Source: Siphonobacter aquaeclarae
GTDB lineage: Bacteria; Bacteroidota; Bacteroidia; Cytophagales; Spirosomataceae
Direction of reading: 5' to 3'
Assembly (NCBI RefSeq): GCF_900103285.1
Contig: NZ_FNGS01000012.1
Span: 121,315 to 185,314, forward strand
DNA length: 64,000 nt
Translations under genes and position numbers: made by a program
Shown here: positions 34,956 through 44,203 of the stretch, piece by piece
Numbering within the stretch: position 1 is the stretch's first letter
How the letters are laid out: each line of letters starts with the position of its first letter
The notes under the pieces: model-generated
The model's input: only the letters and a program-made list of their open reading frames with translations
Database searches by the model: none
Told to the model about the DNA's origin: nothing

Positions 34956-36382
34956 CAGAACTGAAAATAAATAAACTGGTTGGAACTGAACACTCCGAAC
35001 AGGTAGCAGGAAACCGCCAGGCTTCCGAAGACCAGCCAGAAGCGACCGGTATGGGCCGTCGGAATCTGGAAGAAATACTTCTCTTTCCAGAACAGAAATA
35101 CAATCAGCAGGCAGGAGAAAAGCATCTCGGCCTGATTGAGCGGAGTCTGAAGCGGATCGCTCCAGGAAAGCTGCGCGATTTTGGCGATGATCCGGAACGC
35201 ATCCCGCACGTTGGGCGCAGCAAAGAAAATCCAGGTAAACATCACGAGAACAAACGTCAGCCCAACCTGCAGCAGGTGATACCAGCGCGTTGAGGGCATG
35301 ACGATACCCCGTTTTTCCAGAAACTTGTCCCGCATCTGCGCCAGCGTCTGGTACAGGCCGTGCAGCGCCCCCCAGATCACGAACGTCCAGTTGGCGCCAT
35401 GCCAGATACCGCTCACCAGAAAGACGATGAAGCGATTGAGGTACTGCCGGAAGGGCGATACCCGGCTTCCGCCGAGCGGAAAGTACAGGTAGTCACGAAA
35501 CCAGGTAGACAGCGAAATATGCCAGCGCCGCCAGAATTCCGAAATGGACGCCGCTTCGTACGGCGCGCGGAAGTTTTCCATCAGCCGGAAACCCATGACC
35601 TTTGCCGCACCGATGGCGATATCCGAGTACCCTGAAAAATCGCAGTAAATCTGAATGGTAAAGAAGAAAGTAGCGACGAGGAGGCTTAATCCATTGTGCT
35701 CGGGTACATCGTTGTACGCCGCGTGTACGACCATCGTCAGCCGGTCGGCAATAACGACCTTTTTGAACATCCCCCAGGCCATCCGCATCAGACCGTCCTT
35801 GATATTCTCCCAATCATACGGAAAGTACTCGTGAAACTGCCACAGTACGTTTTGCGGGCGCTCGATCGGCCCAGCCACGAGCTGCGGGTAGAACATGACA
35901 TATAGCGCATAAATCCCGAAATGCCGCTCGGCCTTCTGGTTGCCGCGGTATACCTCGATGGTATAGCTCATGGCCTGGAAGGTATGAAAGGATAAACCGA
36001 TGGGGAGCAGTACGCCCGGAAACAGGTCGGTTCCGAGGCGGGGTATATGCCTGCCGCTGCCGAGCAGGTGCACGACGTGCTCGATGTTTTCCGCCAGAAA
36101 ATTGAAGTACTTGAAAAACGCGAGAATACCGATGTTGGCGACGAGGCTCAGCATCAGCAGCAGTTTCCGGTTTTTCCCTTCCGCCCGTTCGATCCAGAGA
36201 CCGGCAAAGTAGTCGATCACAATCGTTCCGAACAGAATGAGGATATACTTCGGAACAAACACCATGTAGAAATAACAGCTCGCCAGGAGCAGCAGCATCC
36301 ATCTGCCTTTCCAGCGCAGGCTGAAATAACTCAGGGTGACGATCCCGAAGAAGACCAGGAATTGAAGGGAATTAAAAAGCAT
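34955..36382 (-). CDS. MBOAT-family O-acyltransferase (AlgI-like)
   Basis: 475 aa, about 11 membrane segments. It begins MLFNSLQFLVFFGIVTLSYFSLRWKGRWMLLLLASCYFYM and contains ASISEFWRRWHISLSTWFRDYLYFPLGGSR, then FLVSGIWHGANWTFVIWGALHGLY with the catalytic His, matching AlgI/DltB-like proteins. It moves an acyl group, probably acetyl, across the inner membrane to a polysaccharide. Cotranscribed with the AlgJ-like gene. Confidence 0.93.
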   Translation of the reverse strand: MLFNSLQFLVFFGIVTLSYFSLRWKGRWMLLLLASCYFYMVFVPKYILILFGTIVIDYFAGLWIERAEGKNRKLLLMLSLVANIGILAFFKYFNFLAENIEHVVHLLGSGRHIPRLGTDLFPGVLLPIGLSFHTFQAMSYTIEVYRGNQKAERHFGIYALYVMFYPQLVAGPIERPQNVLWQFHEYFPYDWENIKDGLMRMAWGMFKKVVIADRLTMVVHAAYNDVPEHNGLSLLVATFFFTIQIYCDFSGYSDIAIGAAKVMGFRLMENFRAPYEAASISEFWRRWHISLSTWFRDYLYFPLGGSRVSPFRQYLNRFIVFLVSGIWHGANWTFVIWGALHGLYQTLAQMRDKFLEKRGIVMPSTRWYHLLQVGLTFVLVMFTWIFFAAPNVRDAFRIIAKIAQLSWSDPLQTPLNQAEMLFSCLLIVFLFWKEKYFFQIPTAHTGRFWLVFGSLAVSCYLFGVFSSNQFIYFQF

Positions 36383-36412
36383 TGATCTATTACAGAAACG
36401 CCAAAAATAGGC

Positions 36413-36436
36413 AAAAAATGAGGCCGGCGTGGCCTC
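36413..36436 (-). terminator. Terminator after the 905-aa protein gene
   Basis: On the minus strand GAGGCC, 5-nt loop, GGCCTC, then A and six T. The stem is short but the T-run is good. Confidence 0.5.
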
Positions 36437-36454
36437 GCTTACGTGGGAATTTCG

Positions 36455-39172
36455 TTACCGGATTTTGGAAGTCATGATGCGCACACCCCGTTCGTCAGTG
36501 CCGTAGAGGTACAGTTTCTGGTACGACTCGGCAAATTCGACCGTCAGCGGGTAGAGGCTCGGCACCGGGCTTTGGATGAGCTTTTCGCCGCGAAGGTCGT
36601 ATAACATTGTTCCGCGCCCGTCGGTGACCGACAGAATCTTCGTCTCCGCTCCGAAGTCAAAATAGCGGAGCTGACTTTCCGCCGTGATCGGGAAAATGTT
36701 GAACAGGGTATTCAGCCGCTTGTCGAATAAGGTTACGTTTTCGTTCGTCTGCTGCATCACGAGCCAGTCTTTGCCCGATTCTTCCAGCAGCAGGCGGAAC
36801 CGCGTCTCCCGCGAGGGCTTTACCATTTGCTGCCGCTCCAGTACTTTTCCTTCCAGGTTCATGCGGATGAGCTCACCGTCGGCGCTGACGAGCCGCAGCG
36901 AGAAATCAGCTTCCCGGTCGCTCGTTTCGATAAAGGGCGGCGAGTCGAACGACTGGCTGAGGTTGATTGGGAAGCCGGGAGCAGATAAGCCTTTGGCACT
37001 GACCAGGTTGAGGCGGCCGCCGGGTTCAAGCATCACGAGGTATTCCTGCCCTTTGAGATTGACTTTGTTGACCGGCGCCTGTACCTGCCGTACGTCCCGG
37101 ACCTGCCCGGCGGGCGTCAGCTGGAGGTTCGACTTGGCTACGTTGTAGAGCCGCCCGTCTGCATCCATCAGCGAAAACTGGACCTTCCGCTCCGGTACCT
37201 GGTCAAACAGGGAAAACTGGTAACTCGGCAGACGGGAGAAGCCTTTTGAAGCAAAAAGCTGGTAGCCTTTAACGGTCGGATGGAGGATATACAAATGATC
37301 TGCCGTAAAAATCAGCATCTGATCGCGCCCCCGGCCGAAGTAATCCATGAGTTGAATCGGCGCGACGATTGGCCCCGAGAGGCGGAACTTCACGGTTGGT
37401 TTGGCGCCGACAGCTACCGGAACCAGGTCGTTGTCCGTCGTCTGAAGTACCAGGTCAGTCGTCCCCGTCACCGCATTTTTATAGACATAGGGCTCCCGTT
37501 GCAGCGGACGGCCCAGCGGGTTCGGTATGTTTTTCTGCAGGAACAATTTCCGGAGCAGACCGGGATCGGCGCTGATGCGGCCTTTGGTCCATACCAGCCG
37601 GTGTGCCACGTTGCCGCCGCGCACCTCGGTCTGCCACGAGAGGAAATTGAGGCGTTTGAGCGGTTCTTCGAGGTGGGTTACAGGACCTTTCCAGTCGTTT
37701 TTGAGGTTTGTCAGTACCGAAAACCAGGACTTCCCGGCGTTGAATACCATTGTAAACGGACTGGCTTTGAGGCTCCGGAAGACTTCCTGCGACTGCGCCG
37801 AGTTGGCCCAGACGTTGCCGCGTTTGTAATCGGCGAGGTAGTTTCGCAGTACCTGCACATTGCTGCCAAAGACGGCATACCCGTCTACCACTGTGTAATA
37901 GGTCTTCGGAAAACCCTGAAATACGCTTCCAAACCATACGGAAGGGAGTTCCGGCAAGGCAATCTGGCGAATGGTTCTTCCGGCGACTACCTCTTCGAAC
38001 TTCGCCAGTTTTTCTTCCTGACGAACGCTCCCGGCTTCGTATTCAAACCAGTTCAGAAACGCACGGGGTCGGTTGAGCTTGAGCAACAGCAGGTTACCGC
38101 CTTCGTTGAGCTCGTCGCTCTCCATCCGGCAGAGCATCAGTTCCCGGTTGATGTGGTAGTACACCGAATCGGGGTTGATGAGGTAGGTGGATTTCCAGTG
38201 TGCTTTCTGGTCGGCAAGTCCCGGCTCGTTTTTCCGCATGTACCGGATAAGCCGATTGGCCCAGCCGATCGGGTCAGAGAGGCTGATCTGGTAAAAAGCC
38301 GCCGTACCGTTGGGAATAAACCGCTGGCTGCTGAGTGGCGCAGGCTGCTGCCCGTCGAGCGTCTGCCAATAGGGATTGGCGTCTTTTACCGGGGAAGTTG
38401 TTTCGACGAACAGGTCCTTTTTTACGCCATTGACCTGACAGCGGAAGGCGGTATTGGTCGGAAGAAGGGAAATAAGCGCGCCGGCGGCCGACTGCCGGTT
38501 CATCATCCGCCCGCCCAGGGTTCGGAGGTTGGGCCAGTTGAGCCGGAGTTTCGTTTGCGCCGTGGCGTATTCGGCCGGCGTCGGAGGGGAGCCTTCCGGA
38601 ACATCGAGCAGCTTGCTGATTTTCATCGCAACATTCTCCACCAGCAGGGAAGACTTGCTCAGAATCAGGTAGTTGTCATACTGGGTGAACGAGAACCGCT
38701 GCCTTGTCGACGCGATTGTAATATCGGTGATGCTCTGCTTCGCCGTCTGGTGTTTCAGGCCGCGTACCTCGTTGGTATTGAGGGAGTTGATATAGTTGAG
38801 GAAAGCCTGGTCCTTCGGCGAGTACGGAATGTACAGCAGGTAGTTGACGAGGCTGATATTCTCCGCGTGCAGGGAATAAGTAATTGTTTTTCCGTCGAGA
38901 AAAGAGCGGAGCAGGGCTGTATCCGTCACCGCCTGCTGAAGTACCTGCAATCCGTTCTGGGCTTCTTCCAGAATCGGCAGGTCCGTCAGCTTGATCTGAT
39001 ACGAGCGGATGGGCTCCGACGGACGCTGAAGCTCCGTACTTTCTACCGCCAGCAGGTAGTCATCGGGAATGTACGCCCAGGCTGAACGCTCGTTGGTCGT
39101 CCACCGGTAGTAGAACCAACAGCCCAGAGCCGCCAGGAGTACCCCGCCTGAAATCCAGTAAATTCTCTTCAC
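36455..39172 (-). CDS. Large membrane-anchored protein of unknown function
   Basis: 905 aa, not recognised. One N-terminal anchor (RIYWISGGVLLAALGCWFYYRW). Residues about 40-500 form an alpha/beta region containing AYIPDDYLLAVEST, which recalls DUF3352-type proteins. Residues about 550-905 look like a beta-propeller of tandem blades (ADHLYILHPTVKGYQLF, LMDADGRLYNVA, LVMLEPGGRLNLVSAKG, LVSADGELIRMNLEGKV, DGRGTMLYDLRGEKL, YLYGTDERGVRI). It is inside the carbohydrate cluster but not catalytic by any visible motif. Confidence 0.75.
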   Translation of the reverse strand: MKRIYWISGGVLLAALGCWFYYRWTTNERSAWAYIPDDYLLAVESTELQRPSEPIRSYQIKLTDLPILEEAQNGLQVLQQAVTDTALLRSFLDGKTITYSLHAENISLVNYLLYIPYSPKDQAFLNYINSLNTNEVRGLKHQTAKQSITDITIASTRQRFSFTQYDNYLILSKSSLLVENVAMKISKLLDVPEGSPPTPAEYATAQTKLRLNWPNLRTLGGRMMNRQSAAGALISLLPTNTAFRCQVNGVKKDLFVETTSPVKDANPYWQTLDGQQPAPLSSQRFIPNGTAAFYQISLSDPIGWANRLIRYMRKNEPGLADQKAHWKSTYLINPDSVYYHINRELMLCRMESDELNEGGNLLLLKLNRPRAFLNWFEYEAGSVRQEEKLAKFEEVVAGRTIRQIALPELPSVWFGSVFQGFPKTYYTVVDGYAVFGSNVQVLRNYLADYKRGNVWANSAQSQEVFRSLKASPFTMVFNAGKSWFSVLTNLKNDWKGPVTHLEEPLKRLNFLSWQTEVRGGNVAHRLVWTKGRISADPGLLRKLFLQKNIPNPLGRPLQREPYVYKNAVTGTTDLVLQTTDNDLVPVAVGAKPTVKFRLSGPIVAPIQLMDYFGRGRDQMLIFTADHLYILHPTVKGYQLFASKGFSRLPSYQFSLFDQVPERKVQFSLMDADGRLYNVAKSNLQLTPAGQVRDVRQVQAPVNKVNLKGQEYLVMLEPGGRLNLVSAKGLSAPGFPINLSQSFDSPPFIETSDREADFSLRLVSADGELIRMNLEGKVLERQQMVKPSRETRFRLLLEESGKDWLVMQQTNENVTLFDKRLNTLFNIFPITAESQLRYFDFGAETKILSVTDGRGTMLYDLRGEKLIQSPVPSLYPLTVEFAESYQKLYLYGTDERGVRIMTSKIR

Positions 39173-39211
39173 GCAGTGATAGTTGGAGAATGAAACGAAA
39201 GGGCCGGTATC

Positions 39212-39241
39212 AAAACTGCCAGCCGGGAACCCGGCTGGCAG
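39212..39241 (-). terminator. Terminator after the UDP-galactopyranose mutase gene
   Basis: On the minus strand CTGCCAGCCGGG, TT, CCCGGCTGGCAG, then TTTTG. The 12-bp arms are perfect, and the T-run is short. Confidence 0.65.
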
Positions 39242-39282
39242 CGAATAAAAAGGTTCTTTCCGGAAACGTCAAGCGGAAGGGA

Positions 39283-40674
39283 TTACTTTCCCCACATGGC
39301 GTTGGCCGTGTCGGGGAAGAAGAGCGACAACTCAGGTACGCCGAGGACGACCCGGTTGGTCCATTCCACGCCCTGCATGAGGGAGTGATCCTGGTTGGAA
39401 ACTTCGTATTTCCAGGCGCCGAAGCGTCCGCGGGAATAGATTCCGTAGGGTTCCAGGGCGGGGAGTACCTGCTTCAGAATACCGTCGCGCTCCACGCTGG
39501 GGGTCGGGTAACCGTATTCCGTCCGGAAATGGAATTGAGACAGAATCTGGTCTTCCGATTCGATCAGCTGGTCTTCGATGAGCGCCTTGATCGTGTCGGC
39601 CATGAGGGTTTTCTGGTCGACGGGCTTTTTCGACGATTCGCTCGTCTCCGTCATCAGCGACCACTGTGTATCCGGATCGGGGACGTTTTTCTCCGAATAG
39701 TTTGAAAATACCGTAATCCGGTAGTAGGGGCTATTGGCTTCCGGGAAGTACATCCAGCATTTCGTCGCCAGGTCTTCCTTGGGTTTTCCTTTGAGACCGA
39801 TACCGATGACATTGGTCGAAGAGTGCTTCAACCCCTGGGCTTTTTCAGTCACAGCCGGATCAAGTCCCTTTACTTTTTGCGTAAAGAGATCCAGCGGCAT
39901 TGTATTGAGCAGCGTACCGTAGGTGATCTCGCGGCCGTCGGCAAGGGATACCTTTTTAGCCTGGGGATCAACGCCCGTTACTTCCGCTTTGAGAAGGATG
40001 TTCTCTTCGCCGACGAGCCTGCCTACATTCTGCCAGATGGCTCCGGTACCGCCTTCTTTCGGAAACTGGAAGGTAGAGTTCGGTCCCCAGGAGTAATCGT
40101 CTTTATCAAAGAGGATATTTTTCGTGACACGCTGCAGGTCCGTCACCGCCACACGCTCGCCTACCCAAACCGCATTCATGTCTTCCGGCGGATAGGCCCA
40201 GACTTTGAAGTTGTAGGGGAACATGAACGTTTGGGCGAGGCCGGTTCCGAAGGTCGCGAGAATCCACTCGCGGAAGTTGGCCGGCTTGCCTTTGAACGGG
40301 TTTTTGTAAAGCTCGATGAGGCCTTCGAGGCAGGACCACATCGTCTCCGGAGAGAGGTATTTGATGTTGTTCTGGAACGGATAGGGAACGAACCGGTTTT
40401 CGATCCACACCCAGCTTTCGCGCTGGTGGGTCAGCCAACCGTCTTTGCCGAGCGCTTTTTCCATCAGCTCGTCAAAGTATTTGTAGTGGGAAAACTGCAC
40501 GTGTCCGCCGACGTCCCAGGTAAAACCTTTTTCGTCCACAAAACTCGTGGCAAGTCCACCGATGTAATCTTCTTTTTCGAGGATGATAAAATCGGTGATA
40601 CCGAGTTCCTTCAGGCGGTATGCCGCGCCGAGGCCTGTCGGGCCCGAACCGATGATAACGTATTGATAGTGCAT
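39283..40674 (-). CDS. glf: UDP-galactopyranose mutase, eukaryotic type
   Basis: 463 aa from the ATG at 40674; the frame extends 19 codons further without family support. The FAD motif is GSGPTGLGAAYRL. Blocks DVGGHVQFSHYKYFDEL, WVPYPFQNNIK-like VPYPFQNNIKYL, FMFPYNFKVWA, WGPNSTFQFPKEGGTGAIW, YYRITVFSNYS and SRGRFGAWKYEVSNQDHS match, from memory, the Aspergillus/Leishmania UGM rather than the E. coli type. It interconverts UDP-galactopyranose and UDP-galactofuranose, implying Galf in a surface glycan. Gene order places it after a GT2. Confidence 0.85.
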   Translation of the reverse strand: MHYQYVIIGSGPTGLGAAYRLKELGITDFIILEKEDYIGGLATSFVDEKGFTWDVGGHVQFSHYKYFDELMEKALGKDGWLTHQRESWVWIENRFVPYPFQNNIKYLSPETMWSCLEGLIELYKNPFKGKPANFREWILATFGTGLAQTFMFPYNFKVWAYPPEDMNAVWVGERVAVTDLQRVTKNILFDKDDYSWGPNSTFQFPKEGGTGAIWQNVGRLVGEENILLKAEVTGVDPQAKKVSLADGREITYGTLLNTMPLDLFTQKVKGLDPAVTEKAQGLKHSSTNVIGIGLKGKPKEDLATKCWMYFPEANSPYYRITVFSNYSEKNVPDPDTQWSLMTETSESSKKPVDQKTLMADTIKALIEDQLIESEDQILSQFHFRTEYGYPTPSVERDGILKQVLPALEPYGIYSRGRFGAWKYEVSNQDHSLMQGVEWTNRVVLGVPELSLFFPDTANAMWGK

Positions 40675-40699
40675 GGCAGTTGAATAAAAGATCTGAGGA

Positions 40700-41449
40700 T
40701 CAGGCCGCTTTGATAGCCCGTACCTTTTCATTGAGTTCCTGGCGGAACCGGAAAAGCTCCTTGAAGCTCTGCCAGCAGACCTTCAGCAGTTTCATTTTCT
40801 GGATGGATACTTCGCCGGTAGCCCGCTCTTTGTGGGTAATGGGGATGTCGAACGTCTTCTGCCCGGCCTTGCGGGCCATCACAGCAAGGAAGATATTCGG
40901 AGCAAACGGCAGGGGTTCCGGCAGTTGGGCGAGTAGTTTTTTGAGGAAACTGCCTCGGATGAGCCGGAAGGGGATATTGCTGTCGGAAATCATCGTTCCG
41001 TATACGGCAAACAGGGAGTATTTCAGGACGCGCGTCACGAAGAGCCGGAAGGTCGCATCATGCCGGACCTGCCGGAAACCCATGATGAAATCGGATTCTT
41101 CCCGTTTATTCCACAGCTTGAGTACGTCTTCAGCTACAAACTGATCGTCGGAGTCAGTCTGGAACACCCATTCTGAGCCGATTTCGACCGCTTTGCGATA
41201 AGCGTGGACAACGGCATTGCCGTGTCCGCCGTTTTTCTGATGGACCACCACAAGCCGGGGGTACTTCGGGGCAATTTCGTCGAGTTTGGCGCCGGTAGAA
41301 TCCTTTGAGCCATCGTTGACGACAATCAGGCGGGTTTCTCCGAGGGGTTGGAAGTGGGTGTCAAGGAATGCCGACCAGTTCCGAACGACGGTTTCAATAA
41401 TTTCCTCTTCGTTATAGGCGGGCATTACAATCGACAGCAGAACAGACAT
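40700..41449 (-). CDS. Glycosyltransferase family 2, DPM1-like
   Basis: 249 aa, soluble. GT2 features are IVMPAYNEEEIIETVV, VVNDGSKDSTGAKL, GHGNAVVHAYRKA and FQTDSDDQF (metal-binding DxD), and the C-terminal FDIPITHKERATGEVSIQKMK block is as in polyprenyl-phosphate glycosyltransferases. It has no membrane tail. It probably transfers a sugar to a polyprenyl phosphate or to a lipid-linked acceptor. It is 25 bp upstream of the mutase gene on the same strand. Confidence 0.9.
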   Translation of the reverse strand: MSVLLSIVMPAYNEEEIIETVVRNWSAFLDTHFQPLGETRLIVVNDGSKDSTGAKLDEIAPKYPRLVVVHQKNGGHGNAVVHAYRKAVEIGSEWVFQTDSDDQFVAEDVLKLWNKREESDFIMGFRQVRHDATFRLFVTRVLKYSLFAVYGTMISDSNIPFRLIRGSFLKKLLAQLPEPLPFAPNIFLAVMARKAGQKTFDIPITHKERATGEVSIQKMKLLKVCWQSFKELFRFRQELNEKVRAIKAA

Positions 41450-41498
41450 GAAGTAGACTATTGGTTGAAAGTCACCTTCTGAAGAAGGAATGACCGGA

Positions 41499-41506
41499 CA
41501 AAATTA
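41499..41506 (-). promoter_or_regulatory. -7 box upstream of the GT2-glf genes
   Basis: On the minus strand TAATTTTG matches TAnnTTTG. The nearest TTG (41521-41523) is only 14 bp upstream. It lies 50 bp upstream of the GT2 start, in a 183-bp gap that holds nothing else. Confidence 0.35.
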
Positions 41507-41633
41507 CTGCAATAATCGGGCAAATATGGTTCCAGACCAAACCCGATGCCGGTTTATGTTTCACCGGCTATTTGTTAAAGAATTGATAATCAATAGAATT
41601 TGCTCAATTGAATGAGCTACCGGTCCACCTGCA

Positions 41634-43235
41634 TTACCAGTTTTGCGGTAATGCAGCCGGTCGTGGCCGTACCGGAATCTCCAGCGACCGGCCCGTTTCA
41701 AAGGTTCTGCATCCGTTTCCGCTCCCGGCATCCACGAAATACAACCGGTAGTTTCCAGGATCCATTTCCAGGTAGGAAACCACTGTTTCCGATACCGGAA
41801 CGAGGTAATCCGGACTTCCCGGATGCGCAAATACCCGGTTGGTACGGTTGAAATTCACCGGTACCAGGTAAGATCGCTTCGCTCCCTTCGCCAGGTAATA
41901 ACAATCGGGATAGTTGCCGGGCTGTCCTTTCGCCAGGGGAAGTACCGCAAAATCCTTTTCATACCGGATCGGCATGAGAGGCACGACGACCGCCGTTTGC
42001 ACCTGCATGTCACACGAATCGTAAAAAGCCCGTGCAGGCTCGTTGACCGCATCCGACAGGACGACAGGCTTGCCCGGTATCATCCAGTTGTACTGCATCG
42101 CCAGCAACTGCTGACGGAGGCGCAGCGCTTCCGGCAAAAAGTAGGTATAGGACGCCAGTAGAAATAAAACACCGAAACCTATTCCCCCCAGCGCGACAGG
42201 TACCTGCCATTTTCCCTGGCGGAGAACCCACGTATACAGCGTCATCAGCAACAGAACCGAGTATATTTTATACCGGCTCGTCAGGAAGACGATGTCATCG
42301 AATCCCATGCGGCCGGCAGCGACCACTACCGTCGTGCCGGCGATGTACGCCAGCATTCCCAGCAGGAAAAAGTCAAGCGGTAGTGCTTCTTTCTTCCGGA
42401 TACGTAGTAAGATCAGGACAACCGCCGTCGGTGCGAGAACAATAACTGCTATCCCGCCAGCCCAGACCAGCGCTTCCGGTCGGGACGGATACAGCGGCTG
42501 GAAAGCCGAACCCAGAAAAAGTACCGAAGCTTTCAGAAAACTGCCGATGACACTGCTTACCGGATGCGTAGGCTGCGGCACTTTTGCGTACCCCCAGAAA
42601 TACAGTGCCCAGCTCGCGCCGCCGGCTATCACCGTTGCGATTCCCTTGCCCGGCTGCGCCTGGAGAAACCACAGTACGGCAAGAATCGGCCAGACAATCA
42701 AACCATTTGCGCTGGTGCAGGTCGCCAGCAGCGCCGCCAGCAACGCCGGTACCAGTTTTTTCCGGATCGTCAGGAAGTAGATCGCCCAGGCAGAAAAGAA
42801 GACGACGCCGAAGTTCTGCGCTGCCGCCATTCCCCAATACATGTTTTCCCATTGGGAGAGGGTAAACAGGAGGTAAGGCAACGGCAGAAGAAGGGCGGGA
42901 GAGAAGGTATTCCGAACCGCCTTCCACCAGATAATCAGCAATCCGACCAGCGTCAGGCTTCCCGCCCACATCAGGTGAACGAAATTCAGTTTTCCGGTAA
43001 CGGCATAGTCAAAAAATGCCAGCAGGCGGTCGAAGACGATTCGGTGCTCATTATGCTGCCGCCAGAAGGCATAGAAAAACCCGGACACCGATGTGGCATG
43101 CAACACCCGGTCCAGAAACGCACGCAGGCCGTGATCATCCCATTTCGGGACATTCACCGCGTAAGCATCAAGCAGGCTGAAATACCAGATGACGGGAATA
43201 ATGCCAAGGACAACCGCCCAGAATCCTTTTTTCAT
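41634..43235 (-). CDS. Polytopic membrane protein of unknown function
   Basis: 533 aa with an apparent signal anchor (MKKGFWAVVLGIIPVIWYFSLLDAYAVN), about nine more hydrophobic segments, and a soluble C-terminal domain of about 150 residues. An early acidic motif (KWDDHGLRAF) and HNEHRIVFDRLL recall GT39/GT83-like mannosyltransferase-fold membrane proteins, but no firm family match. It lies 5 bp after the transketolase C-half gene and probably belongs to the same operon. Confidence 0.7.
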   Translation of the reverse strand: MKKGFWAVVLGIIPVIWYFSLLDAYAVNVPKWDDHGLRAFLDRVLHATSVSGFFYAFWRQHNEHRIVFDRLLAFFDYAVTGKLNFVHLMWAGSLTLVGLLIIWWKAVRNTFSPALLLPLPYLLFTLSQWENMYWGMAAAQNFGVVFFSAWAIYFLTIRKKLVPALLAALLATCTSANGLIVWPILAVLWFLQAQPGKGIATVIAGGASWALYFWGYAKVPQPTHPVSSVIGSFLKASVLFLGSAFQPLYPSRPEALVWAGGIAVIVLAPTAVVLILLRIRKKEALPLDFFLLGMLAYIAGTTVVVAAGRMGFDDIVFLTSRYKIYSVLLLMTLYTWVLRQGKWQVPVALGGIGFGVLFLLASYTYFLPEALRLRQQLLAMQYNWMIPGKPVVLSDAVNEPARAFYDSCDMQVQTAVVVPLMPIRYEKDFAVLPLAKGQPGNYPDCYYLAKGAKRSYLVPVNFNRTNRVFAHPGSPDYLVPVSETVVSYLEMDPGNYRLYFVDAGSGNGCRTFETGRSLEIPVRPRPAALPQNW

Positions 43236-43240
43236 TCAGG

Positions 43241-44158
43241 TCAGAAAACGGCGTACGACCGCAATGACGTCAGCACGTTGAGAATCGAGTCGGGATCGAG
43301 CCCCGATTGTTGTTGATGGAAAGACTGGTCGCCGTACAATCCCTGCGGATACCCCGCTGCCCGCAGGCTCCGGAAGCTCTTCAGGCGTGTGCCGCGTTCC
43401 AGTAACTGAAGCGACAACTGCTGCCCGAGCCCGCCGATACTGACGTGCTCTTCAACCGTTACGACATGCCCGGCGTTTTCCAGCAGGTCGGCCACTTCAT
43501 CTGTAACTTGCAGCGGCAACGTCAGAGCCGTCAGTACGTTGAACTTGCGTGTGGTTTTTTCAAGCGCTTTCAGGACATTGGCCGCGATCGGACCCAATGC
43601 CAGTACGGTGCCTTCCGCATCTTCATGCCGTTGCAAAATCTTGAACGAACCTGAAACGCTTTCGAGCGACGGTGTATTCGGGCCGTAGCCGAGGCGGAGA
43701 TAGGCCGGCCGGCCGGCTGCTACCATTCCGCTCACGCATTCTTCGACTTCGTCGGCAAAGGCCGGCACCCAGCAGGTGACATTCTGCAAGGGGCTGAGTA
43801 CGGCAATATCTTCGATGGCGTGGTGCGTACTGCCCATGATCCCATAGCCGTACCCACCGCCGTTTCCGACAAGAAATACCGGAAGATTATGCAGGCAGAC
43901 GTCGTTCCGGAACTGCTCGTGGCAGCGGTAGACGACAAAGGGTGCAATCGAGTAGCAAATGACTTTATAGCCTTTGTAGGCCATTCCGGCGGCCATGCCG
44001 ACCATATTCTGTTCGGCGACGCCGGCGTTGATAAACCGCGGGCCGAGGCTGGCCTGTACGTTTTCCAGCGCCTTGTAGCCCAGGTCGCCGGTGATGAAAA
44101 GGATTTTATCGTCCGCCAAAGCCAGCTGTTCGATGGCCTTGCTGAATTCATTTCTCAT
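43241..44158 (-). CDS. Transketolase C-terminal half
   Basis: 305 aa, comprising the pyrimidine-binding and C-terminal domains. Features: FITGDLGYKALENVQASLGPRFINAGVAEQNMVGMAAGMA (AEQNM with the catalytic Glu) and GIMGSTHHAIEDIAVLS. The last part is a transketolase C domain (TVEEHVSIGGLGQQL). It pairs with the N-half at 46218, but an epimerase-GT fusion gene sits between them. Split transketolases occur elsewhere, usually adjacent. Confidence 0.92.
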   Translation of the reverse strand: MRNEFSKAIEQLALADDKILFITGDLGYKALENVQASLGPRFINAGVAEQNMVGMAAGMAYKGYKVICYSIAPFVVYRCHEQFRNDVCLHNLPVFLVGNGGGYGYGIMGSTHHAIEDIAVLSPLQNVTCWVPAFADEVEECVSGMVAAGRPAYLRLGYGPNTPSLESVSGSFKILQRHEDAEGTVLALGPIAANVLKALEKTTRKFNVLTALTLPLQVTDEVADLLENAGHVVTVEEHVSIGGLGQQLSLQLLERGTRLKSFRSLRAAGYPQGLYGDQSFHQQQSGLDPDSILNVLTSLRSYAVF

Positions 44159-44203
44159 TGCCTGATTCGGTTGGCAGTTTACCGTTGGAGCGGCAAACCG
44201 GTC

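Noticed and set aside
37280..39085. A 601-codon open frame on the plus strand opposite the 905-aa gene
   Set aside because: It is antisense to a coherent minus-strand gene, has low-complexity-like composition and no signal peptide or family motif; high GC gives long antisense frames.
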